Positions 1-14,193 of a DNA stretch of 64,000 nt are shown here, in pieces. The DNA is taken from NCBI GenBank assembly GCA_013397115.1, contig VWZW01007671.1, positions 1,656,489-1,720,488 of the forward strand, in the 5' to 3' direction. Made by a program: the position numbers and the translations under genes. Under the pieces are notes generated by a model. It saw only the letters and a program-made list of their open reading frames with translations. It was not told where the DNA came from and made no database searches. Position 1 is the first letter of the stretch; every line of letters starts with the position of its first letter. Source of the stretch: Edolisoma coerulescens (Eukaryota; Chordata; Aves; Passeriformes; Campephagidae).

Positions 1-369
1 GGCAGCATCCAACAATACACCTAAGGACATCACAAGACTTTTTTCTCATATTAAGGGTCCTTTATCTTTGGGCAGTGAAATATGTGTGCAATTACTATGA
101 AACAGAATAAAGTCCATTTCAGCTATGTGACATCACCATAGAGCCTCATAAAAGAAAGTGAAGATGTCAGTTAATTATATTTCCATGAAAAAGACAATAA
201 CAATAGTGTTTTCATATCTTTCAGGTGGCTCCAAAGAAAGAAGACAACTATTTTATTTACTATCAGCATTAGTGGTATCACAGGTGGCACACCACCTGCA
301 TGTAGACACCTGTAAATATACCAGTCAATTAGAAAGTGTAATTAAGGAAATGAAAGAAATTATACTCAC
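1..369 (-). other. SYBU: SYBU intron 3 (partial)
   Basis: This is the intron downstream of exon 3, starting with the GTGAGT donor at 369-364 and running off the left edge. It is AT-rich. I see no exon or repeat in it. Confidence 0.8.
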
Positions 370-567
370 CGGGCTTTACAAGGCTTGTCTTTGTCTCCTT
401 CTTATATCGAGCCAGCTGCGTATTCCCTTCACTCATTGACCCTGGACTGAATTTCTTCCTGGAGAAGTCTCCATCGCTACCAGTGCAAAAACTGATTGGA
501 CTGTTTCCAGCATCAGAAGGAGTCTTAACTGGAGATACTGACTGGCTACTAGGACAGCCAGTGTCAT
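370..567 (-). CDS. SYBU: SYBU (syntabulin) coding exon 3
   Basis: Exon 3 on the minus strand encodes about residues 73-137, plus 2 bases of codon 72 and 1 base of codon 138. The acceptor is a strong pyrimidine tract ending in CAG just before 567. The donor is G|GTGAGT after 370. The peptide begins DDTGCPSSQSVSPVKTPSDA once the split codon is restored, and this matches vertebrate syntabulin very closely as I remember it. The segment is Ser/Pro-rich and has no fold or membrane segment. S83-P84-V85-K86 looks like a proline-directed kinase site. In the family, syntabulin links syntaxin-1 or mitochondria cargo to kinesin-1 for axonal transport. The binding regions and the C-terminal membrane anchor lie in later exons to the left of this window. 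The 198-bp exon keeps the frame with exon 2 (phase 1 in, phase 1 out). Confidence 0.95.
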
Positions 568-2667
568 CTGAGGAGAAAAGGGAAAACATCAACATTTCTA
601 ACTAATAAGTATATGAAGATAGCCAAATAAAAGAAAGAGTGTTTGAACTACAACTCTTTACAGTAAATGATATGCACAACCTTGGCTCTGAAACCTGGTG
701 AGAAGTTATTTGTTTCACCCATTTTGTGAAGAAGTCTTGAATACCTTATGGCAGGCTATTTTTCTCAGTCTGGCAAAATACAAAATCAGGGGCTACATAA
801 TGAAAATCCCTGTCTAAGATGAATTCCTTTAGCAAGGTTAGGGAATATTGCAGCATGAAGATACACACGAGACACAAATGTTGTGTAGTGCACACTGGCT
901 GCAGAGCAAGCATGGGCCACGTGCTCTCCTTCAAGAAATGCTCCCGTATCTGAACAAAAAGAGAAGCTACAGCCCACATGCACACAGTCACGAATTTCAT
1001 TTAACTGGAATTAATACAGGTTCCTCAAATTTGTCTTTTCTCTAAAAGCAACCGTGATCATAGAACGCTTCCATTCTTGACAAGTAGCTGTGAGGTACCT
1101 GGTTCTGAAGAGAGCAGGTTATACGCAGACTGCTTTTGTTTAAAGCTGAATTCCTCTGAGGGCACACCAGCACTCCAGGGCATCAACAGCCACCTTGGGA
1201 AGAGACCCAGGTTCCTGACCTCCAGGGATGCAAACGCTCCAGCTCTTAACAACCGAATGCGAAGTCCGAAGTCTGATTTTGAATGAAATCCACATATCAA
1301 ACCCCAACTTCATCTAATCACATCCCATGTAATCTGGAGTAATTGCAGTTGCCCTAAAAGTCATGGTGTTTAATTGATGCGCAACAAAACCAAACACACT
1401 ACTCCGACTCTCCGGGAGAAATCTAATTGTTCTTTCCCAGGACAAAATGAAAACTGCCACCTAAAAGATGCAATTGCACTCTTCTCCTGATGCATTATCT
1501 TTACCTAACATGAAACCCAAACAAATATCTGCAACTGAGCCAAACAATTTGCATGACTGTTTTGCACTTACCTCTTCCACCCTGTTTATAATGTAGGTCA
1601 AGCCTCATTTTGCACTGAGATTTGCATGGGCATGTTGATTTAAAATTCAGTGTATGACTGTGCATTTATGAGGCAGAAGGGACACTCCATATCTATCCAA
1701 CACCTTTCTGCCCACCTCCCCCCTGCAGGAAAGAACAGCTTTAGCTTTTGTTAGCTATTGCTCCCTCAATACAGTAGAAAAACTTCATGCTTTCATGTGA
1801 TCCCATTTTCCTTCATGCCTGGCCAGTTGTTCTACCCTCACTCATCTGTTCCAATGTCCTGCTTCTCATTTCTCCACATCCTGCCTTCAGTCCTGAGCAA
1901 GGTACCCATAGGTGCTGACTGTCCAGAGCAAGCTGTATGCATTAGGCTGTAGGAGCATGCAGCAGCCTGAGGTGTTGCATCCCAGGCCTCTGCCAAGTGC
2001 CAGGCACGGTGCCAAGCCAAGGGACAACCCAGCTACTGCCAGAAACACCTCCCAGGGCACAAAGGGAAGTATCAGTGCAAAGCACCTAATCCAGCTTAAT
2101 CATATTTAATTCTTTCAAATCATCCCAATTAAGACAAAAAGCATCTCTTTTTGCTATCTTGCTGCTGCCTTCTGCAACTCACAATTAGTCTCTAGCAAAA
2201 TCACAGAAAAAAGAAAACTGCTAATAAGCTTTTCAGCATGTCCCCACATTCATCCTGACTAAGGCAGGATTGCTGCCCACAAGACTTCAGTTTACTTTTT
2301 ATCCTTTCCATTCCCATCAACATCACAATATAACTCAACACAAAGAAGAGAGAAGGTGGCCATTTCCTCCCAGATCAGCATCCCTTTCCCTTTCTCCAAC
2401 ATTTAGAGTCTCTTCTGCAGGCTGAGTGAATGTTACCTGCAGGACAGTGGATCAGCACCACTGAGTGAGCTTCTGAACTGCATTTAAGCAGCTCCTTTAG
2501 CCATGTCCAAAGCATCCTCTCTTTACAAGCGCACAAACATTTATAATCAAATATATTCAGAAATAAGTGACAGCTTGCACAGTTTGTTTTTAATTATTAC
2601 TTTTCCACTTAGATGTTTCTGTATGTGGCATTAGTTTCCAAATTTATGTTAGAACAAACCAACTAAA

Positions 2668-2757
2668 AATCCACAAACAAACAAAACCCCTCTCAAAAAA
2701 AAAACCCAAAACCCAAGCAAACCCCTCTCCCAAAACCTCCCCCCCCCCCAACCCCAC
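2668..2757. repeat. A/C-rich low-complexity tract
   Basis: Runs of AAAC/CCC-type sequence, including a homopolymer A run and a run of about ten C near 2740. This is simple sequence inside SYBU intron 2. Confidence 0.8.
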
Positions 2758-5700
2758 AAGAAACTATTTACTTCATCTCTCCACCAATAAAGTTACTGCA
2801 ATATCTGCACAGGTTCTGCAGACCTCACAGATCTGTTTTATATGGGAGACTTTATATACAAGTGACTCCCAAAGCTATAGAGATGCAGCCTGGAAGAACC
2901 ACACAAGCTGACAGAACTTTAAACAACGAAAGAACTAAACTACAGTGTTAGAAAATGGGGCATTAAAAATCCCAAACATGTAAAACTAACTGCAACTAGG
3001 AAATAAGGTAGCTAAAGAATGCATACTAAAATAGCATAAAAAATGTTTTATTTACCACCCTCCCAACATTGCCAGTGATATCCCACGGGTGACACTGTAC
3101 CATCAGATTATGTCATATCTACATATCCTTGTTTTACTGTTAAGAACTTCAGCTTTCATTGCAACAAGGCATTCTGTAAAAGAACAAATGAGGCTGGCAC
3201 AAAGAAGAATAGCTCTTCTCTACTCATAGCCCTTGTACCCATTAGATATACCAATAGCCAGGTGAGCACTCCCGCTCCAGCTGCAGTAAATGAATGATTT
3301 TACTGTACTCCCTCTCCTCTGATCATTTGTTATTTTTTATGTAATGCACAACTTCTAATCCTTCTACTACTATTATCCAGAAACATGAACAAAATTATAA
3401 ATTTTCCAGAACTAGGGCAAGCTGTAGAGAAAGATTTTTCTATGTCAGCCTTTTGAATAATCAAAATGTTTACTACCACGGAATGGAAGAGCTGCCTATG
3501 AAACGCTGGTGCTCACTACCAAAGCAAGCAAAGCTCTGCTGTACATTGGGGGGATCCACCTAACCCACAAATCACCCTCCTGGCACAAGGAAAAGTCCTG
3601 GTGAAGAGTGAGGTGATCAGTGACAGCCAAATTTGCCTGCACCTACCTTCATCTTTCCTGCTATTGAAACCTTACCAGGCTATTTATTTGTATTCAATAC
3701 TGTAGGTGAAGTCCCCAGAGGAGAGCAGCAGACTTCCCTGTGGACCCTGACGTGGAGCTGATGCCCCCTCCACCTCCAGACAGCCTGACCACCCTCCCTG
3801 CTCACTGCTGCAGCGCCTCCTCTGCTCCTCACCTGCGAGCAGAACGATGTGGCTGCAGCACGAGGCGTTCAGTATTTTCCCCAGACCTGTGGCTTCTCCT
3901 AAACCCTGCTGGCAACTCTGATGGAAGGAAGTGAAGACCTCCACCTGCCTAGAAATGGGCCAAGATAAGGAATCTCTCTCAAAAATGTGGGTAACAGGAG
4001 CAGATGAGCCCACAGTGGGATTCACTGTCTGCTGAAGACATGATGTGCATACAGTTTTCAGCAAGGTCAGTTAAGGATTCAACCCTGTAACCCGACAGGA
4101 GTTCTGCCCTTGTAAGGACTTCAGGTCCAGACTACTCAAGAATACAGGTAGACCTGATTTACCTTCTCAGGCACATCAGCATCAGGAAGACAAAAAAGAG
4201 AAAGCTGGCAAATAGTGCTGTGAAAGCCTGAACTTCTGATCTTGCCTGAATTTACTTGCACAAGAAGGAAAATCACATGATTTGTAACACACGACTTCCA
4301 TTGCTTTCTTTCACAGTGTCTTTTTTTTTCACAGGGGCCTCCTAGGAGCGTTCTGGGAGTAGGCTTTTCCTTTGAACATCAGCTGGATTTCATCACTTGA
4401 AATTCTATGTCCAAGCCCTCTCCCAGATCAGACATGCCTGCCAAGTTTCAAAACCAAGCATGGGTTAGTGTCTCCTCAAACAAACCATCAGGAAAGTTGC
4501 TCAGAGCATTCTGACATTTGCATGCCCTGACTAACTTTTAAATGGTGAAGTCAAAATATAAACAACAGTGTTAAAGATAATAATACTCTTAACAATTGAC
4601 AAAAATACTTGTTCTTGTAGACTTTTAGGCTGTTGTTGAGATGTGATGGTTTTCTCAGCACAGATACTTTAGAAGGTTCATCAGAATATGCCTTAGAACC
4701 TTCTTTAAAAAAATACTGCCTTTTCCTAAAGGCTTCAAGAAACACTGAATATACAACCCCCTTATATAACACATCTAAATAATTAATGATGCTCTTGCTG
4801 AGGAAGCACGGACTTCTTTTTACTTTCACTCCTAGCTGCCAGATTGAGTTAGGCACTCCTGTGACACTGAACTGTCCGGTTCCTGCCTGATCCCTATTTC
4901 ACTGTCCAACATTTGTCTCCTCCTTTGTTCCCTTGACCAGTGTTCAGGCTGTACATCCTCTGAATTTCCACCAAGAAATGTAGATTCTGGAATTAAACAT
5001 TGGCTCTAATGAAATTTTAAATGTTCAATGTACCAAGACAAAAACAATTTCCTGGCTTTTCCCTGATGGTTATGTTTCCATTCATCCCAGGATCTGTTAG
5101 TGTGGGTAGCCACAGCTCTGCCAGGATGGTGCACTGCAAGCTGGCTATTGGCAGGGAGGGCACCACAAAGGGTATTTCAGAATTTTTCAGGGTAACCTCC
5201 CAGTCTGTTTGTCTGGCTCACCTTTTTTGACTCTCAGTTTTTGAACTGTTTTGGTTTGCTTTTCACGACTTTTCACTTCAGCCTTGTAGCACAGGGGTGC
5301 TTATGCAATTATGGAAGCTGCTGACAGACACCGAAGGGAATGCAACACCTACCTTCCACCTGTAAGGCTCTTTCTGTATTGAACTGAGAGAAAGAGGCTC
5401 CTCTGGAGGGCGAGTCAGAAGGACAGCCCCATTCAGGCTAAGTCATCCCAGTACTCTGAGTCACTGCCTGGAGGATCTCAGCTCTCTCCATGGACTAACA
5501 CAACCACTGCTCTGAGCTGGGCAGCTGAACCAGTGAGGTGTAAGGGCTCAGTGCCCAGGCAGAAAAAATTGCTAATGGGAGATTCACAGTGTCATTCTGA
5601 ACAACTGGGAAACACAGTAAAAGCAGCAGACGAAACATAATAGTATAAAATTAGTAGTACACATAAAAAGGCAGAGGTAGGAGCATTTCACATCCATGAG

Positions 5701-6409
5701 GGTCTCAACAGGCATAAATCCTACCTCATGCCTCTGGAGGCACCTTCTCAAGAACCACTGAGGGAGCATAGCCTAGGGTAAGAAGTGTGAATATTCTCCT
5801 CAGCTCCTGATTGTAGTAAAACTTTTCATTTTTACTGAGGCCATTCCAGTAGGTGATTGAATGTACTCTGTAAGTTTAATAATTTGCTAGTAACAATTTG
5901 TCGCTTACAAAATCACACAGACTGTGGAAAAAGATATTTATTAACTTCACTAAAAGTAGAGTCTTAAAAATGCTACTAGTTTTGATCCTTCTGATCAATT
6001 TAAAACTAATTTCTTAAATATTTTTAAGACCTGTTTGGCTTGGTATTTAAGAAAATTTCTCAGAATATCACATACTTGTGAGGTAAGTCTCTTACCAAAA
6101 GTCAAACACAGTAAAGCAGAGCCAAAGCACAAGGAAAACTACAGCAGTGTCAGGAAAAGAGAGGAGGCCTATTTATGCAAAATCCTGCTATGCAAATAAT
6201 TTCCACATTTAATCTCGGTGTCTCTGCAGGCAGAACTTGAATTAACTATGCTCCATTTTGCTTGTGAACAAAGGCTGGTTAGCAGCTCCATCACTCCCTG
6301 AGGTCACCTACAGGAGCTGTGCAAACTCTTGTCCTTGAATGATTTCTAGACTCCCACAGACCAATACATGACTGCTGGGATGTGCTGGGAACAGTCCAGC
6401 TTCAAAAAG

Positions 6410-6457
6410 GAGGCTGGACGAAATGCTCTGCACAGGTCCCTACAACCTACATGCTTT
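6410..6457 (+). mobile_element. Old CR1 3' UTR fragment
   Basis: 'aggctggacgaaatgctctg' followed by 'caggtccctacaacct' resembles the CR1 3' UTR (GGCTGGACTAGATGATCT, then GGTCCCTTCCAACC). It is short and diverged, and the terminal octamers are lost. Confidence 0.5.
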
Positions 6458-9400
6458 TCCTTTTGTTAGATATTCCACAGCTGGAGAAACCCCTGCTATT
6501 CAAAGTCCATCTTTCAAGCTGGAGCTTTTGACTGTAATGTTCTAGTCATAAAATCTAACCCAGTAAAATCGAGACTAAACATCTTTGACTTGTTGCTGAG
6601 GATCATTAATGTACAGGTAACTTTAACACCTGCTGCTCACCAGCCCCTTTCACCTCGCTTCTGTCACACCCACAGGCTGACCACTAATGGCCACTGCTGA
6701 AAATTTAGTACGAGAGCTGCTCACTGACTTTGGTAAGAGGCCCTCTCTGCTCAGTCACAGCATGGCAGGAGTGCTGACAGGCTGAGATTATATAGAAGAG
6801 GGCAGAGGAAGGTGAAAAAAGATGGACTGACCTGCTCCTAAGCTTGGGCATCTTTTGCAATGCAGGATTTCACATAAACACGTCTTTAAAGGTATCTGCT
6901 CTTGATGTCTGACTGTACAATTGCTAAGTCATACTGAAGTAGCTAATTTTAATTGATTTTGGCAGCAAATCTACTAATGCTCCTTCTACTTGAACATTTC
7001 ACTAACAAACAGGACAGACATGAGCTCTGTCAAAACATCTGAAAAAAAAGAGGACTATGCAATTGTGGCTTGCTGGCTTTGTCATTACATTTGTAGCCCC
7101 ACTAATGGTGTACCACAGAAGAGAAGCATAAGCGCTTACTAGTAAAAGTATCAATAAAAATAGTACTGTTACTAGGAGAGCCCTGTGGTCAGGAGTAGCA
7201 CAGCTCCCTGAGTTTCATTACCACATCACAGAAAACATCTGGAAAAGGTGTTTAAGATGATAAAGGACTTAAAAATCTATTTGAAAATTTTATAGAAAAG
7301 TTTTAACTAAACGTAAGGACAGGAAAGAGTCTAAAAAAGAGACAAAGAAGAGTCTTTTCTGTTTGGTATGGGTTTAAGCACTTTAGTAGACCTCATTAAT
7401 CTTTTCTGAGGACAATAGCTGGAAGTGGAACCACTGCTGCTACCTCTGGTGGGAAAGCGTTGACTACATCCAGTATAAGAAATATTATCCAGTATAAGTA
7501 ATATTAAGTGAAATTTATGTGTATACATAGATGGGTTTCTGTGTGGGTTTATGTGGTTTATTCCATTATGCAGCAAAGACAGAAATCAGAAATATTCTTC
7601 CCAGTTTTGAAGGGACCATTTTTGGAAATAAAAATCTCCAATAGACCACAAAGAAATTTGTACCTATTCCTCAAACGGTGCAGCACATTATACTCGTTTG
7701 GTCTCATCCAGGTCTGCCTCCATGGCTAACAGCAAATAACTGTGACCCTCACAGCTTCAACATCACCTCATAAGGTTGCACTGCTCACCTTCTCATGGAA
7801 GGAAATGACATTTATTCTATTCATTGTTGTTTTATGCATATTTTTCTTTTGTCTTTTCTTTTCTTTTAACTGTCCTCAAGCCCAGCGTGGCACTTAGCAG
7901 CACCATAGAATCTAATCACATACCCATCAAAACACTGTTCCAAAATTTCATGGATATATATTAATCCTATAAATGTAGGGCTAGAATATGTAATCTTGAA
8001 TTTCTCTTAAAACATCAAGATTCTCTTTTAACACAAAGTAAATCCAAGACTTCTGATTAAATTTTCATTCCTGCTACAAGTTGTGATTTTCTTCAGAGTG
8101 CATGACAATATTCAACTCATTAGAAAGTAGCATGAAAAGCACTGTAAAAAAAAAGTATTGGATTATGCATTTGTGGTGAAGAAAATACATGATGTTATTT
8201 AGAATTCAGCCCATAGCACACAACAAGCTACAACTAAAAGGGCAGTAGAAAGGCTGAGGTGTAGTAGAAAGGGTGACTGTTCTCAGGACACCATGCAAAA
8301 TGTTCCAGAGAGAACGGGAACTGTCCTACCGACCCCAGGAGGCTCTGGGTCAGGTTTTAAAGGCTCACAGTACTGACAGATACATAAAAAGGTGATAAAA
8401 AACATCCAAAAGGTCAAATATTTTGGCTTCCAGATGTTGTTGTGTGGCAAGAGGAACAAAAGTTTTGTTACTTAGTCAGGGGGAATATATACTGAAGTTG
8501 AAAGGGAAGCAGGCAAAGGCCAAAAACTGGGGAATGAGCAGGCTTTCCTCTTTAGTACCTAGGCACTTTTCTCATTTCCATGTTTGGAACAGATCTCTGT
8601 GCCACAGAAACTGAACTGGTGGCTCACAATATGAAGCAATAATAAATTATTGCATGTAAGCTGCTCCAGCAGGAAATTCTCTAGGGAAGCAGCAGTGAGA
8701 AAAGGAAGCATGTCACCAGTGTCACCCTCATGCAAAAGGGCCATATGTGTATTTTTGAAAGCAGATTTTGTTTCAGTGTTTTTGTAAATTAATATCACAA
8801 TCATCACTGAACTGCCTTACAAAGTGCTGCAAAAAAAAAATGCTAGAAAAGACCTCCAGAAGTCTGAAACACAGGCAAAATGGTTGTGGAAAAGCATAGC
8901 ATAAAGGACTGCAGGAAAAAGAATTTAACTTTCAGTATCACGTACTTGAGAACTTTTAAGCATGTTTCTTTGAATCAGTAACTCAGAGTAAAAATCAAAC
9001 ACATAAACCAGTAAAGAACTATTTAAATAAAGTATTTTTTTCTTGTAACAAGAAACAAGAAGAATGAGAGAACTCACTGTTGCCATAGTAATACATACAT
9101 ATATACAAACAAATAATAGGAGCAATTACTTTCAGTAATTTAAACTAACTGTCTGGCCTCAATCTGTTGTTAAAATACTAAAAATTTAGCTTTCTGTATC
9201 CATTTCTATTCAGGAATATATATTTCACTACATGTACTTATTTAGTGTAGCCTCTAACGCTAGGTGGTTTATAATGCAACCTGCTTCAATGCTCTAACAG
9301 AGAAATTATTTACTGGAGTGCAAGAAGGTACAGCTTTTTTCTTCAGTAACAGTTGTAAAACCTCTTCTTCTTGCCTGTGGCAAGCAAAATGGGTTGTGCA

Positions 9401-12400
9401 TTCACATGGACCTAATAAGCCTGCCTAAAGCCTACATGTTTTTTTTGACACTGAACTCAGCCTCAGTATCCACCAATAGCTGGGCCAAGTGGCAAATCAT
9501 CTCTCACTTCAAGGGGAGTGTGCACAGGAGCAAGTGAGCAAGGAATGGCAACACTGAGATTCCTGCTGCAGCACCCACACCCCAGGCTTACAGTGCAGCC
9601 ACTGTGCACGTGCACATTTATTGCACCACACATGCAAAGGACAAGATTTAAATAAAATCTTGACCCCAGAAAAGAACAAGTTATCAAATAAGGATTCAAC
9701 TTGAATAAGCATTGAACCAGATCTTGAAATTTTTTAAAAAAAGCAAAAACGAAGCTTCAACTCCTATTTTTGAAGACTGCGTTGGAGTGAGTCACAATCA
9801 TTCACGAACAGAGATGCTGCTGGTTTTCAATAGCTCATAGGACTATTCAGTCTAATTAAAAAGGTGATTTACAGGTAAGCCCTAGAAAAGAAGAACTGTT
9901 TGCTATGGGTATAAACCAAGTCCTCTGGCTCAAAAATTCTTTTGCTGAACCAATTATTAAATATACAAGTGCTTCCTGCAAAGCTGCATCTTGGTTACCA
10001 AAGCTTCCCTGCACTCCCTGCCGAAACTCCAGCAGCTGGCATCCTAGAAAAGGCTGAAAGAGAGCTTGGGCATTGTTGTAAAGGTACCATGTAACAAGCC
10101 ATCTTCATACAGAGAAATTTAAAAACTGAGCTATTAAAAAACTGAAAGTAGAAAAGAAAGCATATTCCAGATTAAATTCCTGTTAAAAACTGAATACACT
10201 GAGCTTAGCACAGGCTGACTTCAAACCAAGGACAGTGCCCCGCCCAAAGTATCATATATCTGACAAGGCAAACACTGTAACTGGAATGACCAAAGGCCCA
10301 GCAGCTGCTCTGCCATGGATCCATCAGCAGGTGCTTGTTTGAGACGCTCTGGATCGCGTTCTCTGCCCCACTGACAAGGTAAGTGCACGCAGCCACTTGG
10401 AAGCCAAGTGCAGCTTAGGAGAAAAACATGCATGACACGGGCAAATGCTCAGTAGCAGTTGAGCCAGACAAAGCTGCTGGAGAGTGTTTTTTCATCATTT
10501 GACATCGTTTGAGTTCTCTGGCCGACATCCAGGCTGGAGGAGAGAAGTGCTCCCATATCAAATGACAACCAGGACCCCAGATGCTCTAAGGTTTTAAGGA
10601 AGAGTTGTGCATGGTGAATGCAGATACAAAGGCTCAGCTTGCCTACGCAACATCCAGACAGCATCCATGTTCACTTGGCAGAAACAAAGAATATTAAAAA
10701 CACATTTTGTCAGGAATATCACAGATATGACTAACACTCTCGCTGTGTTTCGTACGGACTTACAAAGCAAAACTGACATAAAGTCAACTGCACATAATTG
10801 ACCAACATGATCAAGTGAGGCTCTGATTCACTCAAACAAGACAAAGAGGGAGCTGATCATGCAAATTTAAAACCTATCACAGCCAGAACTAACAACTTCT
10901 TCAAAAGAAACTAAGCATTACAAAAACTGTCTCTTTTCTGTTGCCAAGAGATATTTTTTGCTGTTACCACCATGCTTGCGGCACTGCCGTGGTTCCCAAA
11001 ACCAAGACTAATAATACCTACAAGATCTACCCTCATTCAGAGAGAAGGAACTCTAAGCCTTCACTTCTGCACTGAGACCAGTGTAAGCACACAGGATAAA
11101 TGGACGACATCAAAAGCTCTAGGGAATCAAGCAAAAAATACATATTTAACGGATGAGGGGAAAAAATAATTTCTATTGGGGTAAAAAGAAATTTACAGGT
11201 CATAACTACTTGGTGTCAATAATAATGGAAGAAAGGTACAGAACAACTTGACAAGAGAACGGTAAAGAGGAAAGGAATTATTCCAGGGATCAATTCATAC
11301 TATCTGCTGCTTATCAAAAACATTTTTGGGGTTTAATGCTCAAAAGAAATTACAAAAAAAGACATTTATCCAAATGCCTATGAACTTTTTAATACTGCTA
11401 CATTATTGCTCCCATCTACTCTCATCTTCCAAATGTACTACTTGCTAATTTTAAATACCCTTTTTGCACATGCTACTTCTCAATTAAGAAGAAGCACCAG
11501 GAGAGGCAGGTTAGAGGCTGTGGCCCCTCCACTCACCGCTCCACACATCCCCTCCCCAGAAACAGGAACTAGCAGCCACCTGATGCCCCTGGGGAATTTC
11601 ACTCTAAATTAGACAAACTATGATAAAGAAGGATCGTAAGTGGAAGACAGGGATGAGATGTCACAGAATGAGGAAATCAAGTCAGTGACTGTTGTCATAC
11701 CTGCATCACAGTGAAAAATCCATCAAACCTAGCAACAACTGAACCAGGTTCTGGGATGGAGGACAATGCCTTGGCTGATCCATGGCTGTGTAAAGTCTGA
11801 AGACTCAGAGCAGCAAACCACGTAGTGTGTACCTATATAAGTGCTGCAGGCAGCTTTAGAAACACAAAACTCTTACATGGGGGGGAGAAAAATCGAACTA
11901 AATCAATGCAGCATTCATGAAATAATAAAAGATGAATAAAATAAATAAAAGAGATGAGCAGTTGTGCTTAAGATGCAGGTTAATAGACCAGCATTGCATG
12001 CTGGAATAGCTCTGTGAAAGGTGCCTTAAAACTGTAAAGCCACGAGATCAGACACACCCAGAATAAATACAACGTGCTGCTGGGACTCAAGACAGCCTAT
12101 GCAGCGCAGTGGGACAGCAAGGGTATGTGACAGTGGCAGCTACGTGTTGAGTAGATCTGAACAACAGGGTACAAACCCAAAAGATGAAAAATATGTGAGT
12201 GATCAAGATGAAAGGCTTGTCAACACAGAAGGAAAAAAATCAGGATGAAAAGCAGCCACTTGGGAGAGATCATGAAAATAATGTATTTCTAGAAAGCTTC
12301 AAAAGAATTTATTTCTTTGGAACAGGCAAACTCAAGCAGGTAAGCGGAGGGATTAAAAAGGCATGGGAAAAAGACTCCAGCATTCTTACAACCCTGTGAT

Positions 12401-12762
12401 GTTTGTTTAACACTCTACATTGTTCATTAAACAATAACCAAATAGATCATTCTACTGAGCCTGAATGGCAAAATCTGGCAAAGCTAGATTCAAACATGGA
12501 TATTGTGTTTCTCATCTAGGAAAACTTGTACACTGTGTTCAATACACTGTTTTTCACAAAAGGAGTTAAAAAAGTAATCATAATAATCTGATCCACTGTA
12601 GTGAAGACCAAGATAAATATGGGCGTTTCTGTCTATTCTCAGGACCACCTCTGGTAATTCAAAATACTTTTTGAACTAAAATAAGGAAGCTTAGGAAGTT
12701 GCTCTGATACTAACTATTGCAATAAAAACCCCTGTTATAATTCAGATTTTTATATAGAGAAT

Positions 12763-12848
12763 TACAGAATCATAGAAACATTTAGGTTGTAAAGACATCT
12801 AAGGTCATTGAGTCCAACCATTCGCACTTCCAATTCCACCACTGAAAA
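12763..12848 (-). mobile_element. CR1 LINE 3' end fragment
   Basis: It starts with 'acagaatcatagaaacattt' and continues 'tcattgagtccaacc', the reverse complement of the CR1 tail. It is heavily 5'-truncated. Confidence 0.8.
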
Positions 12849-13639
12849 TGTTATGCTTCCCAAAAAACTGACTATTGAAAATGAATTTCTCCACACCAAA
12901 AATACCTTTTAAATTACCACAGGCATATAGAGTCCAAGGTGTTCATGATGTGACCCTCAATTTTGTTATGCATATGCATTAATGTCGTTTACAGTGAAGA
13001 GTTTCACTGAATTAAAAAATTACTCACCACTAGTAGGCATCTGAGTCTTTCACTGCTAGTTGAGGCATTTAAATTATGCTAAACTCTACACAGGCCAAAT
13101 ATTCAACATAAAAAATCTGTTTTCGAGTTGTCCCTTATGTAATATTTTGAAGAGTAAATGACATTTTTTGGTCTACAGCTGGAGAGTACTAATTTACTTC
13201 TGATCAGTCACCCATCCATTGCCCTCTCTGTAGAGAAGCCATCATGCCCAACTCATGTCTGGCGACACACTCATCAGGAGAAGCCTGAATTCTGAAATAA
13301 ACAAAACTTATTTCAATATGACAGTGAAAACTTCACCTACATTTTCTGTTCCAATTCATGGAGATCATTGTCACAAAACGAAAAGGATTTGCAGTCTGAT
13401 ACCCTTAATAGCAACTCCCCTGTTTTACCGACTTTTGATTTAAGGGCTTCTCAAAATGCCTCAATACCACGCTGCAGTTGTTAAGGCAAATCTTCCTCTT
13501 TAAAGCAACGCTTCTGCTACAATAAAACCGCCAACTTTTTTAGCAGTGGATAGTAGAACTCGAAATGGAAACATCTGGTGTCGCTTACCGACACACATTA
13601 AAAGAACAGATACTAGATTTCCCTGGAAAAATCAATGGT

Positions 13640-14170
13640 TGCCCTTCTTCATCGGCAAAACGGATTGCTCATGCGGGCTCGATGGGAGCCCGACCCAGAT
13701 GCTGCGGCTGGGATGCCAGCGAAGCCTCGGGGGTGGCCGTGTGGGGCACACCGCGTTCCCCGGGGACACCGGGGGGGGAGGGTCTCTCTGCGGTACCTGA
13801 GCAGAAGCTGTTGCTGCTGACAGTCCTGCCGGAGCCCGCGGAGGAACTGGGCGGGTTGAATTCCCGGCTTTCCTCTTCCGAAAAGGGCGATTCGGAAGCG
13901 GGGGATACCTTCTGCTGCGGCCGAAGGACCAGGCGGGGGATGCGGCTGCGGGACACCTCCTTTTCCAGCTGCGTCCTCTGCTCCTGCTCGGGAAGGGACA
14001 CCCCGTCAGGAACCTCTCGGATGTGCCCTCCTCCTTCCATCATCGAGGCAGGGGCAGGCAAATCCCNTCGGCACCGCTGCCGGGGCAGCCCCCGCCGTCT
14101 GACGAGGCTTGTCCGGCCCTGGCCGCCAAGGGCGGAAAGGAACGTAGGCAGGGAAACGGGCAGAGGGCAG
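13640..14170. promoter_or_regulatory. CpG-rich island over SYBU exon 2 and intron 1
   Basis: GC and CpG content rises sharply here compared with the AT-rich flanks, and the patch spans exon 2. Together with the GC-rich exon 1 contig it probably forms the CpG-island promoter of SYBU, split by the assembly. I saw no TATA box. Confidence 0.55.
13797..13983 (-). CDS. SYBU: SYBU (syntabulin) coding exon 2
   Basis: This 187-bp minus-strand exon encodes residues 10-71 and the first base of codon 72. The acceptor is a short pyrimidine run ending GAGCAG before 13983, and the donor is TCAG|GTACCG after 13797. Visible segments are SRSRIPRL (residues 20-27), SPASESPFSEEESREF (36-51) and RTVSSNSFCS (62-71). 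All three are hallmarks of the syntabulin N-terminus as I recall it. The split codon G|AT restores the Asp that joins FCS to DDTG in the family. The acceptor also offers an AG six bases further in (GAGCAG/AGG), which would drop two residues. I chose the outer site because the family has a Glu at that position. The exon lies in a CpG-rich patch. Confidence 0.94.
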
Positions 14171-14193
14171 ATGATGCCAGTACAAATACGATG

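Larger units (their letters stand above)
568..13796 (-). other. SYBU: SYBU intron 2 (about 13.2 kb)
   Basis: This intron is bounded by the exon 2 donor (GTACCG) and the exon 3 acceptor (TTTTCTCCTCAG). It is mostly unique AT-rich sequence with small open frames that look random. Recognisable inserts are an A/C-rich low-complexity tract near 2.7 kb and short CR1 pieces near 6.4 kb and 12.8 kb. I found no convincing alternative exon. A cluster of octamer-like motifs (TATGCAAAT) near 6170-6205 could be regulatory, but this rests on motif similarity alone. Confidence 0.85.

Noticed and set aside
3684..4064. 126-codon minus-strand frame inside SYBU intron 2
   Set aside because: No homology to syntabulin or any family I know, and no matching splice signals.
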